Source: Amphibalanus amphitrite (Eukaryota; Arthropoda; Thecostraca; Balanomorpha; Balanidae). From it: 64,000 nucleotides of DNA. Position numbers and translations under genes: made by a program. This document shows, piece after piece, positions 13,020 through 23,438 of the stretch. The notes under the pieces were generated by a model. It was not told where the DNA came from. It saw only the letters and a list, made by a program, of their open reading frames with translations, and searched no databases. The stretch's first letter is position 1; every line of letters begins with the position of its first letter. Where the stretch lies: contig NW_024882761.1 in assembly GCF_019059575.1 (NCBI RefSeq), forward strand, positions 62,001-126,000, given 5' to 3'.

Positions 13020-13776
13020 GTGCTACAACCAAATCAACATAGTAAATAATAAGAACCAATGTTTCATTTTCAGAAGTGATTTATTTTCTGGTTTTTCATT
13101 TTCTTAAGTCTCTGGGGTCCTGCCTTTTATCTGACAAGTTATTAATACATGCCTATATTTACAGTCGAGCACGCGTCGTTTAATCCAGCACCGCTTGGGC
13201 TGTTTCCTAGGCCGCAACCGCCTTGAAAGGGGTCGGGTCTGAGACCTTCCTGCTATCTCGAGAACCAATGGTGGTATCGAGCTCCGTGAGGGGACGTTTA
13301 ACAGCTCTCTACGAGATCTTCCCAAAGCACTCAAGATTTAGGTCAACTTTCGGGTCATTATCAGATCAACGCTTAAATTCTGGGGTACGGCTGCATGATC
13401 AGCATTAGAAACGGCGGAATCAGTAGTTTTTGCCCGAAATTCAGCCAAAATGACATCAAAGCCCTTACATCAAAGCCTTTACTTTATGCATCTCTCAAAA
13501 ACATTTTGATCAAATTACATAAAGTTGCGCAAAGCACGTCAAATGTAGGAGAAGGTATACAAAGTTTCACATTAACAGATCGAATGCTTCCTGAGTTATT
13601 CAAGAACAGAATGGGACGTTCCGTACCCGGCTCGGTCGTGGTTTTGTGCGTCGCAATCTGAGAAAGAAAACAAGGCTCACAAAAATGACTCGTTTTAACC
13701 CGCGCCTTGCTGGAGGGGGGACGCCCCCTCAGGTTTTGAATATCCGTTTTAAGCCACGCCCCGTAGAGAATTCCAT

Positions 13777-14296
13777 GACAAAATATCGAAACGCAAAATA
13801 TCGAATCGCAAAATATCGAATGCAAATTATCGAAAGCAAAACATCGAAGTTGCAAAATATCGAAACCGCAAAATATCGAAATCGCACAATATCGAAATCG
13901 CACAATATCGAGTCGCATAATATCGAAATTGCAAAATATGGAAATAGCATAATACTGTGCATAATATCAAATAGCAAAATATCGCAATGGCAAAATATCG
14001 AAAGACAAAATATCGAACGCCAAATATCGGAGAGACAAAATATCGAAAGCAAAGTATCGAAAAGACAAAAGATCAAGTGCAAAATATCGAAAGACAAAAT
14101 GTCGAAAAGAGATAATATCGAAAGCGGAATATCGAAAAGGCAAAATATCGATTGCATAATATCGAAAAGACAAAATATCAATAGCAGAATATCGAAAAGA
14201 CAAAATATCCGAAAGCATAATATCGAAAAGACAAAGTATCGAGTGCAAAATATCGAACAGTCAAAATATTGAAAAAGCAAAATATCAAAAAGACGA
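13777..14296 (+). repeat. AT-rich minisatellite array A1 (CAAAATATCGA units)
   Basis: About 500 bp of tandem CAAAATATCGA cores separated by short variable spacers. The left boundary ATGACAAAATATCG is shared with the array at 22448. Long open frames through the array arise from the repeat and are not genes. Just upstream (13697-13730) is a TTAACCCGCGCC end with G/C runs, linking the array to the TTAA-type family. Confidence 0.9.
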
Positions 14297-14348
14297 AGGC
14301 ATATGCAGCACCAGGGTGTGATAATTGACGAGGCACTAAAACTTGATT

Positions 14349-14475
14349 CCATGACAACTGAAGCAGTGACAACTGAACCAGTCACAGCTAAACCGATGAC
14401 AATTTAACCAGTGAACAGCTGAACCAGTGGACAGCTAAACCAGTGGACAGTTGAACCAGTGGACAACTGAACCAT
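14349..14475. repeat. Short minisatellite, about 15-bp unit (CCAGTGGACAGCTGAA)
   Basis: Eight or so imperfect head-to-tail copies of a unit close to AACCAGTGGACAGCTG, lying between the oppositely oriented arrays A1 and A2. No coding signal. Confidence 0.75.
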
Positions 14476-14562
14476 TAGTTGATTAAACCCATCCCCTTAT
14501 TGGCGTTTCAATAGAGGGAAACAGTTACATTGGGTCTACAATACTCGTAATAATCAAACCTT

Positions 14563-14720
14563 ATCAAACCTAATCAAACCTAACCCAACGTAACCAAACC
14601 TAACCCAACTTGGCCTAACCCATCCCAACCCAACCAAACCTAACCTAACCCAACTTAACCCAACCCAACCTAACCTAACCTAACTTAACCTAATTTAACC
14701 CAACCCAACCCAGCCTAACA
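14563..14720. repeat. Degenerate CCTAA/CCCAA pentamer tract
   Basis: Runs of CCTAA, CCCAA and CCAAA pentamers in tandem resemble a decayed C-rich strand of the arthropod TTAGG telomere repeat. The sequence is too degenerate to be a functional telomere. Confidence 0.7.
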
Positions 14721-14785
14721 CAGCCTGTGATGTTTTTTGCATTTCAAAGCAAAAAGTGTCGGAAATGTCAATGCATCAGCGATTC

Positions 14786-15234
14786 TTTTCAATATCCTGC
14801 TTTCGATATTTTGTCTTTTCAATATTCTCTGAACCGATAAGTTGTCTTTCCGATATTCTGCATTCGATATTTTGTCTTTTCTATATTCTGCCTTCGATTA
14901 TTCGTCTTTTGGATGTTCTGCTTTCGATATTTTGTCTTTTCGATATTCTGCATTCGATATTTTGTCTTTTCAAAATTTTGTCTTTCGATATTTTGCCTGT
15001 ACGATAGGTATCCTGTCTTTTCGATATTTTGTCTTTCGATATTTTGCAACTTCAATATTATGCTAACTATTCGATATTTTGCGATTTCGATATTTTGCGA
15101 TTCGATATTTTGCCATTTCGATATTCTGCTTTTCGATATTTCGCAACTTCGATATTTTCCATTTCGATATTTTGCTTTCGATATTTTACCTTCTATATTT
15201 TGCAATGCGATATTTTGCATTTCGATATTTTGTC
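14786..15234 (-). repeat. AT-rich minisatellite array A2, inverted relative to A1
   Basis: Tandem TCGATATTTTG units, the reverse complement of array A1. The right boundary CGATATTTTGTCCGGAACC is shared with the array ending at 30913. A1 and A2 form inverted arms of about 450-520 bp separated by about 490 bp. Confidence 0.9.
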
Positions 15235-17532
15235 CGGAACCCTCTGGAGCTATCGGCGGACCACCCGTGGGGGGTTGGGGTGGGGGGCGTTTCGGCCACT
15301 TCCCCCCCACCCACTAAGATCTCGAAGAGCTACCGGCCGATTTTAAAAATCCAAACGGCATTCGATAGCCCCACCGGAGAACTACCGCGTGACCCAATTT
15401 CAATGACCTCGGTCAAACTGATGACGTCACAGGTTACGTCGAATGTCGCATTTTCAGCTTTTATAGGCATTCCAGGAAATGCGTTGTAAAATCGAGTAAA
15501 AGGCATAGTAACCAAAAATAATCTATGAAGAACTGTTCGTGAAACACATAGTCGTATTCCTATTTGATGTCACTAATATAAGGTCAGGCCACAGAGGTCA
15601 GGTCACCGAGGGTCACAATATGAAAGTGTCGTGCGACGCATGTTCTATGGTGCATTTTACATGATCAACGCGAGTATGAGGGTAAGGCGACCTTTGGGGC
15701 CAGCTTAGGTTATGTTCTGGTGAAGGCCACGTCAAGATCAGGTCAAATAAGGTCAAATTTGAAAGTTGATATTTCTGCATAAAATGGGTATTAATTCAAT
15801 GCAACGAGGAGTCTAATGGTGGTCTTCGTTTTGCGCTAAGTGGTCTAGGATTGGAGAAACAAATTGAATTTGAACTAATTGACGTCTTCAATTTTGAACA
15901 GTTTTTATTCGCTATAACTGGGCCAGAAAAAGAGAGATCGATCAAATTTGGTGTGTGGATAGAAGACGGTAGGGACTAAAATATTTATTCAGTTTTTTTA
16001 TTTCGAAAACTTAAAGGGTTTTTGGCTATTATATATAAAATTGTTTTTTTAGCTCAAAATCCAAAAATCTAAAAAGTCCGAAATCGCCTCCCTAGAGCCC
16101 TGTTAATTCTACACCTTTTATGTTTTTAACATTTTTCTGCAGTTTCAAAGATGTGGGCCTGACAGCTCTTCCCGCGAAACTTTTTTTTGGGTCGAAAATG
16201 GCAGAAGATGACGTCATTCTGACGTCATCTGTAATTAACCTATCATAGCCACCGGAAAATTTTTGAGCACAATGTGTAAAATTGATGCTCAGAGGGTTTA
16301 TAAGTTTCGTAGCGATATCTGCCGTCGTTTCGGATATATCTACGGAAAAAGACAGGGGGGGGGTCCGTTTGCCCCCCCCCCTCACTACATGGCGCGGCTT
16401 GACCCTCGCCCGCACTGGTGTTTTGCCAGCCGCGAACGTATAAAGGGGGGGAGGGGGTCCGTAATCCGTTGGACCCCTCCTTGCCATTTTGCCCCTGATC
16501 GAGCTGCTTGAGCGTCGTGAAAAAAAGAGCGTGTTGCTCGTGACGAGAGCAAGCCGATGATACCCAATTTTAAGGTCCTAGGTCATTGGTTGACCTTCCA
16601 GGTCAGGTCAATGACCCAAAAGTCGGGAAAATCGGGACCTATTAGAACGTCGTAAAGTGTGGCTGCCATGGGGTTTTCGGGGTGCTGATCACGAATATTA
16701 TGTTAGTTTTGATCACAGATGATGTCTTCATGCATTTAGGCCAGGTCGGGTCAAGTCAGGTCAGGTCAACCAATAGGATTGTTGCCGGGTATTTGTAGTA
16801 GGTGTCAACCGCCTCTGACAGCTTCGTAACATGTTACGAAGGCACCAAAACTACTTCGTGAATGTTCAAATGATTGCTAAATTCATAGATAACATGAACT
16901 ACCATGTAGTAGTTCATGTTATCTATGCTAAATTCAAACTCAGCTCCAAAAACTAGCCTAAAATCATGTAAAACTCGAAAAAGTGGACCAAGGTCATCAA
17001 GGTCAATGACTTGACCTGACCTTCGGGTGACCTGAAGGTCACATCCACCCTAATGCATGGGAGAAACATCATATCCCATGTTTGAACGCTTGAAACCACG
17101 AAAAGACTGCAAACGAGTGGCTAATGCGAGCCGACACTTGCGCCGAACCACGATTCCATTCAAATTTGGTCTCGAAAAGTAGGTCTATGGTCAAGAGTCA
17201 TTTGGTTCAGGGTCATTAAATTTTTAGGGGAGGTGTAAAATTGATTAATGCGAGGGTACTGAAAGTTTCGTCGCGATCGGGCGCTTTTTACGCGAGCTAT
17301 TTGCGAAAAACCAAAGAGGGGGGGGGGTCCGTTCGACCCCCACGATGCTTGGCCTCTCTTCCTTGGCTCTCCACTCTCTGGCTGGCACGCGATGGCAGCG
17401 TCATCTATACATTCTAAAGTCAACCATACAGAGCCCCCAAGCGGATGATACCGTCAACAGCAAATTGCCAATCTGGTGAACGGTCCGATTGCCATAAGGA
17501 CTTTTTTGTTAGGCACTGCAGAGTGCAGTATT
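15235..17532. other. Non-coding repeat stretch: TTAA-family fragments and GGTCA-rich units
   Basis: G/C-run fragments lie at 15260-15315, 16355-16490 and 17316-17340. AGGTCA/TGACCT half-sites are dense at 15570-15760 and 16590-17045. The part 16683-17343 is a paralogue of the TTAA element whose ends lie at 40248 and 43601. It carries the same GATCACGAATA, CTTCGTAACATGTTACGAAG and AAAGTTTCGTCGCGATCG segments, and it serves as an empty-site control for the insertion there. No gene seen. Confidence 0.6.
16885..16926. mobile_element. 42-nt perfect hairpin insertion with 9-bp flanking duplication
   Basis: ATAGATAACATGAACTAC (18 nt), a 6-nt loop and the exact reverse complement of the arm are flanked by GCTAAATTC at 16876-16884 and 16927-16935. 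The paralogous copy at about 40440-40470 has a single GCTAAATTC and no hairpin, so the hairpin is an insertion into this copy. It could be a very small mobile unit or a template-switch product. Confidence 0.7.
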
Positions 17533-17813
17533 GATATAAATGGGAAAGGCAATGGGAACGTGTTGTTTTATATATTAAAAATGGTTGCACATGTGTGTCG
17601 GGAACAATCTTTTAATCACCCCATATAAAAATAACTACATTCAAATACAATCGAGGTTGAACCTTGATCGTTCGACCTCGCCTGTATTTGAATTTTGAAT
17701 GCAAATATTTCTATATCGTGTGATCAAGGGATTATTCCAGAAGCACATGTGTAACCAATTTTAATATGAAAACATCACGTTCCCATTGCCTTTCCAATTT
17801 GTATCATATCCTA
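17533..17813. mobile_element. Hairpin MITE, about 280 bp
   Basis: The left arm (GGAAAGGCAATGGGAAC at 17543) is matched by the inverted right arm ending at 17795. The pairing continues inward through TTTTATAT/ATATTAAAA, TTGCACATGTG/CACATGTGTAA and TATTTGAA segments, so most of the unit folds on itself. No ORF. The target duplication is not clear. Confidence 0.65.
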
Positions 17814-18660
17814 TATCTATGAAATTACAATAAAGTTCAGTATGCTTAATGAAAGAGTACCTACCTATTAAAGGGCAAACATTGTGTCTTTTATTTGGCC
17901 CTTTTTTAGCCTACGAATATATTCAAGAATCAATTTTATATAAATAAGCGGACCGGTTTCGTCAGTCAAAGGTCACCTCAGCGCCTTTTCAAAAACTGTT
18001 TTTGTCTTTACTACATACCTGTCCAATATATTTACCTATTCAAATACATTTGAATTCTTCCGCTTCAATCGCATGCGCGAGGTTCAGGTGCGTGCAATGC
18101 GAGCGTGCTTCCATACATTTGAATAGGTTCTCGCATGCGATTTCCTGACTGCGAAAAGAGTCTGTTTCAGGCTTTACATGTGTTTAGCTCCACGAAACGG
18201 ATCGACTGATCTGCAACATGACCTAAACCGGTCGACCCGACCTATGCCCAAATTTTTCAAGTTGACCTTTTAGTGTCAAATTGTCGTTCATTCGATGCGT
18301 CTCGACAAGAGGAACACGATGCCGGTATAATTAAGCTCGTGCAAGTTTTATGTCAAGATGTTTTGCATAAGAACTTACTAGGTATCCGCTACTGAGCTAT
18401 GCGTCGGTTTGTTGAAAATTGTTCAAGTCTGACCTGGAAAATGGCGAAATTTTACCGTTGATGACCTCTGGTTACCTGACCTTTGACCTGAACTAAAAAT
18501 AGACGGTAGTAATTTAGTTATAACTTTTAGTCTCATTCAAACACTACTTACTGCGTGTCGCTCCGTGGCCCAGGAGCCCAGTAGAAGGGGGTAAAAACGC
18601 CCCCCCCCCCCCCAGCAGGGCGTGGAAATCCAGGAGCCCCAGCGGGGCGCGGGTTAAGTG
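17814..18660. other. Non-coding stretch ending in a TTAA-family terminus
   Basis: Contains TGACCT/AGGTCA motifs at 18190-18500, then a G/C-run terminus at 18555-18657 that ends GGGGCGCGGG followed by TTAA. This is a right-hand TTAA-family end. Its left partner was not securely identified; the TTAACCCGCGCC near 13697 is one candidate. Confidence 0.5.
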
Positions 18661-19470
18661 AGAAGTGCCTGGAAATAAAGTGGGCCAAATCCAGACTGAA
18701 TAAAATCGGTACATGTAGGTAGCATGGGGACTTGGGAGTCTAACTTGAGTATAGCTTAGATGTCATAGATATCGTCTTGTCATGGGAACAGGGAAGCATG
18801 CTCGGCTGCCTAGAAAATCTATCTCGATGAGGGGCGGGCTGAGGGGGTATTCGGCCGACCCCCAAACTCCAGCCGTTGTAAAAAGGCGAATGCGTTCCAG
18901 TGGTACTACTACATGTTTGCTTTGTTCGATGCTCATGTATCTGTGATGAGTGCGTGTCAGATTTGCCTGAATGTTCGGTCTGCGCTCTGCAGTTACATCC
19001 TTGGTGAACTGTGAGGATGCTTCATGCTGCATTCAAAAGGTAAGAGCCATCCGCCAACATTGTTGCATCGACATGAAAGCTGGACCTATCAACAAATCTA
19101 CGTAAGCAGTCACGAGTATATAAGCCTGCAGTGCAGCGGTCCGCACAGCTTTGGCCAGTGTTGTGCATGCGGCCCTCCATGTATTAAGTGGTTGGTTGCC
19201 AACATCACAATAATCGATCTGCATTGATGAATCGTCTAATGGCGATTGAGAACTACTACCGAAATGTGTGCACGAACCCTCTTCTCATTTCTATTGAGTC
19301 ATTTTACAGGAGCGTCTCTGTCGTTCAAAGTTATTTCACCAAAAGCACATAGGCTAACCATAAACCAACCACTCTTTTGCTGGAGGGCCGTACGTATGTA
19401 CATCATGCGGCCGATGTGCCACGGCTACATATACGTCTTGCATGGACGGACGTCCACGTCGGGCATTCAT
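18661..19470. other. No recognisable feature
   Basis: Ordinary complexity, short ORFs on both strands, no domain or convincing splice pairs seen. Confidence 0.4.
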
Positions 19471-19475
19471 AAACA

Positions 19476-20180
19476 TTGCCCGAAGTCCCGGGGAGTCCCT
19501 GGGGAGTCCCGGGGAGTCCCTGGGGAGTCCCCATGAGTCTGTGTACGTGTTTGGTCTGTGCAGAGCCCCGCCACTCGCTCACTCCGCGTCTAACTTGCTG
19601 GACGTGCCTCCGAGGCAGTGAGGCAGGATTCAGGACGATTGGGAGGTGGCCCGCCTGTCTCCGAGACAACGAGGCAGGAGGCGCGCTGTCTCAGCAACAG
19701 ACAGGCGGGCTGTCTCACTGTGGCAGCAAGGCTGGGTGTCTCATCGAGGCAGCGAGTCGCGGTACGTCCCTGATCTCACGGAGTCCACAAGAGCACCGCC
19801 GGTGTCCTTTCTGCGCCGGTCCTGAGATTGAAGAGATGGAGGACCGCAACGGATTCTCACATCGGCTCGATGGCAAAGGATTTCGCTTTCCCAAGCCACC
19901 CTGTGAACGGCATGATGAGAAACGCGAAGACTCGCGAGATGGAGATAAGACAGCATCTTTCAAAAGATCCAACTCGACCAGTGGAGGTGCATCGATACCA
20001 GTGTCGCAAGCTTCGTCTCCAGCTAGGCGAGATAACAGCGAGTCAGGTAACGACTCGCCTTCGAGACGGCCAAGAGTTGGCTCGGGATCGCCTCCAAAAA
20101 GTCCTTTGAGAGTGTTTGGATCGCCTCCGAGAAGTCCGTCGAAATCGTTGGGATCATCTCCAGGACGTACATTCAAATAG
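19476..20180 (+). other. Open frame with Ser/Pro-rich C-terminus; possible exon of an unknown gene
   Basis: The frame stays open for 234 codons to a TAG at 20178-20180. The first 30 codons come from a GGGGAGTCCC tandem repeat and are doubtful. The last 125 codons look more protein-like: a CPFC pair, an acidic/basic segment, then a Ser/Pro/Arg-rich tail with repeats such as GSPPKSP, FGSPPRSP and GSSPGR, of the kind found in disordered regulatory regions. A second open frame, offset by one base, continues from about 20171 to 20422. I recognise no family. It may be a terminal exon or simply a chance ORF in GC-rich sequence. Confidence 0.3.
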
Positions 20181-20424
20181 GTCGGAACACCAGCGAAGGC
20201 AAAAAGAGTGATGTGACGTACCGAAATTTGAAAGTTAAGCAGTGCAAGCACCATCTTAAAGCTGTGAATCCGGCAGTGATGCGGGAATTAAAAACGCCGG
20301 CATGTGGTAGTGTGTGCAGTGGCGAAGAACGTCTTCGACAAACTAATAAGGATAAGTGCCCGCAAAACGTAAAAAACACATTTATCCCGGGAGAACGCTT
20401 TGTAGTGAATGCATTACTTTAACA

Positions 20425-21660
20425 GTTTGCTGTAATCTTTATAATACTCGTACAAGCGTGCTTATTTTAGTGACTAGCGGGCTATAGCTATCAGGTATTA
20501 TAGAGCGTGGTTAGAGTTACCACTGTTTGCGCTGTTCTCTTCTCTGCTGATATATTTTTTGCGTACTAGCTCTTAGTCGTACTTTTGCGCAGTAAGCTGT
20601 TAGCTTCACGCTATGCAAGCATTTCCACTAATAACATCTTTGAACCGTGACCACAGCGCCTGGCATCTGGACTCTGAACAGCTCTCTGCATAAGTTATCA
20701 GTGAACCGTGAGGCCTGACCGGCGCGGGGTTAAACCGTGGTTCGAGACTGGAGAGTGTGATGGCATTATATGACGTTTTCAGAGCAGCACCGTGTTGCCA
20801 GTAGAATCTGTCACGGTGTCGTTTTGAGCCGCTTGTGTGTGTGTAAAATAGGACAAACAGCGACTGTAAACTACTTCTGAAAACAAACTGGGAATGCTGC
20901 TCTGGATGCGTGTCAATGTATTCCTGCCCGGGGCCGGGATGATTCAATGTAACCGAGGTTTTTAGTGAAAACTCGGAAGGCCGTTAGTCCCGAGCCCCAA
21001 GGTGCTTTTGCTAAAAAAGCGAAGTGACATCTATTGAATTCCCGGCCTCAGGGCTGGATGGTGTTTCCCATACCTGCCAAAAAGCTCACTAGTACCTATA
21101 TGATAGTGACATCCATAGGGTGACATCAGCAGCCGTGTGGTTCAACGTGTTAAATCACGCCCCTTGAACCAAGATTACTACAACATAAGGTTGGACAAAT
21201 CGTGACGTCACGGGTGCTTGGAATATTTGTTTAGTATCCAACTAGACAGTCATAGTGATAGTTTAAACTAAATTGATGGCATAAATCCTATATAATACAA
21301 TTTCTTAAAAGCTGCGCCTACAAATTACTGAGAGAAAGCTCGTCAGACCCTTCTTTTTTTGCTTGCTAACATTTTATAGGGAGAACGATTTTTTAGTATG
21401 AGCATAAAACAGCTAAGCTGGAATAAACTATACTTTGCCAGATAGCAGTGAATTGACGCTGCGGCGACATACAACGGTTGATTGATAAACAACTTGTGGT
21501 TGCTAAGGGCGCTTCCGTGTCGTTTATACGATCCTCTCTAAGATTCTGTTTAAGATTGGCTGTGTAATGTAATGTAATTTGTGGAATATATTTGATGATT
21601 TAATTTCTTTATACCTTGGGGACATTGTAAAATTGAAATCCGTGAAGTGCACGAAGCAGG
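20425..21660. other. Upstream region of the THAP9-like gene; no gene seen
   Basis: No domain-bearing ORF. A TGACGTCA palindrome occurs near 21204 in CGTGACGTCACGGG. I looked for inverted terminal repeats matching the region downstream of 34973, as a P element would have, and did not find any. Confidence 0.4.
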
Positions 21661-21669
21661 TAGGTAGGT

Positions 21670-21980
21670 ATGCGTTGCCTGGTACCCGGGTGCCGTAATG
21701 GCACTGGCTCTGGTGATTTACATCCCCCTGGATTAATAATGCATAGAGTACCGAAGGATCCAGGGAATGTGGCTTCCTGGATGAAGGCTGTGCGGCTACA
21801 AGCTAACCAAACTCCTAGCAATGCGTGTTTCTGCTCCATCCACTTTAAACCAGAAGACTACGATCGAGATTTGAGATTTGAACTCAACCCGGGGAAGTGT
21901 GTCGCGGACAACCCAAGACGTCGCCTGACTAAAACAGCAGTGCCCTCTCTCAACATTCCTGAAAGTGAACACAATGAAAG
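21670..21980 (+). CDS. THAP9-like P-element transposase, exon 1 (THAP zinc finger)
   Basis: First of four exons that join into an 824-residue protein. It encodes a THAP domain at residues 1 to about 88, a C2CH zinc-binding DNA-binding fold: CLVPGC near the start, a central tryptophan, CSIHF as the second zinc pair, then an AVPSLNIP box like the AVPTIF motif that closes THAP domains. THAP fingers give P-element transposase and THAP9 their sequence-specific DNA binding. The ATG at 21670 gives the expected MxxC start. The exon ends AATGAAAG followed by GTAATTT (donor at 21981), leaving two bases that complete a Ser codon with exon 2. The intron that follows is about 10.1 kb because of repeats and an LTR element. 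Confidence 0.85.
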
Positions 21981-22365
21981 GTAATTTACCATTTGCTCTT
22001 ATTTTCATCATTTTTTTTCACGAGTTCTGTTTATGTAGCCTACACGGCGGCGCCTGTTTCTGGTACCACACCTGTCCAGTGTCCATACATCTTTTCCGCA
22101 CATGTTGTGAAAATTTCAGACTCCGGTCGTTCAAGGTCAGGTCACCAGGTAACGTCAAGTGAACTTACTTCAGAAAAGTTCAAAGGCTCGCTGTAGCTAC
22201 TAGCTACATCGACCAAACGATCATTTTGAAACTTTCAACGAGTGATAAGAGTAGCAGTACCTATATAAATTGTATATCTCATATTTTTTATATCTGTGAC
22301 CTAAGATCAGGTCGATTTCGCGACCTTTCCATTATAAGTCAATGGGAGAAAATTGAAATGCGTCT

Positions 22366-22447
22366 CTTTTAACCCACGCCCCGCTGGGGGTCCTGGATTT
22401 CCTCGCCCTGCTGGGGGGGGGGGGGGGGGGGGGTTGAACGCTTCCAT
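22366..22447. repeat. TTAA-family terminus with 20-nt G run
   Basis: TTTAACCCACGCCCCGCTGG at 22368 is followed by a long G run, like the other TTAA-family ends, and leads directly into array A3. Lies in intron 1 of the THAP9-like gene. Confidence 0.55.
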
Positions 22448-23084
22448 GACAAAATATCGAAACGCAAAATATCGAAGCGCAAAATATCGAACGCAAATTA
22501 TCGAAAGCAAAATATCGAAGTCGCAAATTATCGAAATTGCAAAATATCGAAATCGCAAAATATCGAATTGCAAAATATCGAAATCGCAAAATATCGAAAT
22601 CGCAAAATATCGAATCGCAAAATATCGAATTGCAAAATATCGAAATCGCAAAATATCGAATAGCATAATATCGAAAGCAAAATATCGAAACACAAACTAT
22701 CGAAACGCAAAATATCGAAACGCAAAATATCGAAAGACAAAATATCGAAAGACAAAATATTGAAAGACAAAATATCGAAAGACAAAATATCGAAAAGGCA
22801 AAATATCGAACGCAGAATATCGAAAAGACAAAATATCGAACGCAAAATATCGAACAGACAAAATATCGAACGCAAAATATCGAAAAGGCAGAATATCGAA
22901 CGCAGAATATCGAAAAGGCAAAATATCGAACGCAAAATATCGAACAGACAAAATATCGAACGCAAAATATCGAAAAGGCAAAATATCGAACGCAAAATAT
23001 CGAAAAGACAACGCAAAGTGTCGAAAAGGTAAAATATCGACTTGAAATGGCCCTCTGCGGACTCCTTAGAGCTCTGTCGAACTC
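22448..23084 (+). repeat. AT-rich minisatellite array A3 plus 44-bp unique flank
   Basis: Tandem CAAAATATCGA units to 23040, in the later part with spacers alternating between a short (ACGC) and a longer (AAAGGC or AAAGAC, ACAGAC) form. The 44 bp at 23041-23084 are the exact reverse complement of 30253-30296 next to array A4, so A3 and A4 are inverted copies of one repeat. Lies in intron 1 of the THAP9-like gene. Confidence 0.9.
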
Positions 23085-23180
23085 ATCGGGCCCTCTGTTA
23101 TCTGTAGGCCTCAAAGAGCAATCAGCGGGTCCATGACAGACTTGGAAAACTCTGATATTTTTTTGTAGATCTCAGCAGTG

Positions 23181-23355
23181 TGTCGAGGGCGCGCCTGTTG
23201 ATGCGGCGCCTTTCAGGTGACCTTGGCCTGGGCCGGTCACGTGGTGCTCGGGTCGGCCGCCAGCCGGGCGGCCGGAGTCAGTGGTTTTTGGAATACAGTG
23301 GCGGCCGGATGCGCTGTGTGTCCGACTGCGACGGGTCCGGTCAGCTGCCGCGACA
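23181..23355 (+). repeat. 5' LTR
   Basis: Begins TGTCG, ends CGACA; matches 28722-28896. GC-rich, with no obvious TATA box. An LTR supplies promoter and polyadenylation signals. Confidence 0.92.
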
Positions 23356-23373
23356 TGGTGGCAGCGGTGGGAT
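23356..23373 (+). promoter_or_regulatory. Primer binding site for tRNA-Leu
   Basis: TGGTGGCAGCGGTGGGAT directly abuts the 5' LTR. It is complementary to the 3' end of a eukaryotic tRNA-Leu including CCA, as I recall that tRNA. Minus-strand DNA synthesis would start here. Confidence 0.8.
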
Positions 23374-23438
23374 CGGTCTTGCTAGTCGGTGTGGCCGCTT
23401 TCTGTGACTATTAGACAGTGTCTCGGTGATATTCGGCC

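Noticed and set aside
13646..15489. Long ORFs on both strands reading RYFAFDIL- or KYRIAKYR-like repeats
   Set aside because: They are produced by the AT-rich minisatellite arrays; frames are open on both strands because the unit lacks stops, not because of selection.
22448..23040. CRISPR array
   Set aside because: Units of about 14-17 bp with spacers of only a few bases, in a eukaryotic intron without cas genes, are not a CRISPR array.
22332..23114. 260-residue minus-strand ORF
   Set aside because: Same repeat artefact in array A3; likewise the plus-strand frames at 30246-31201.
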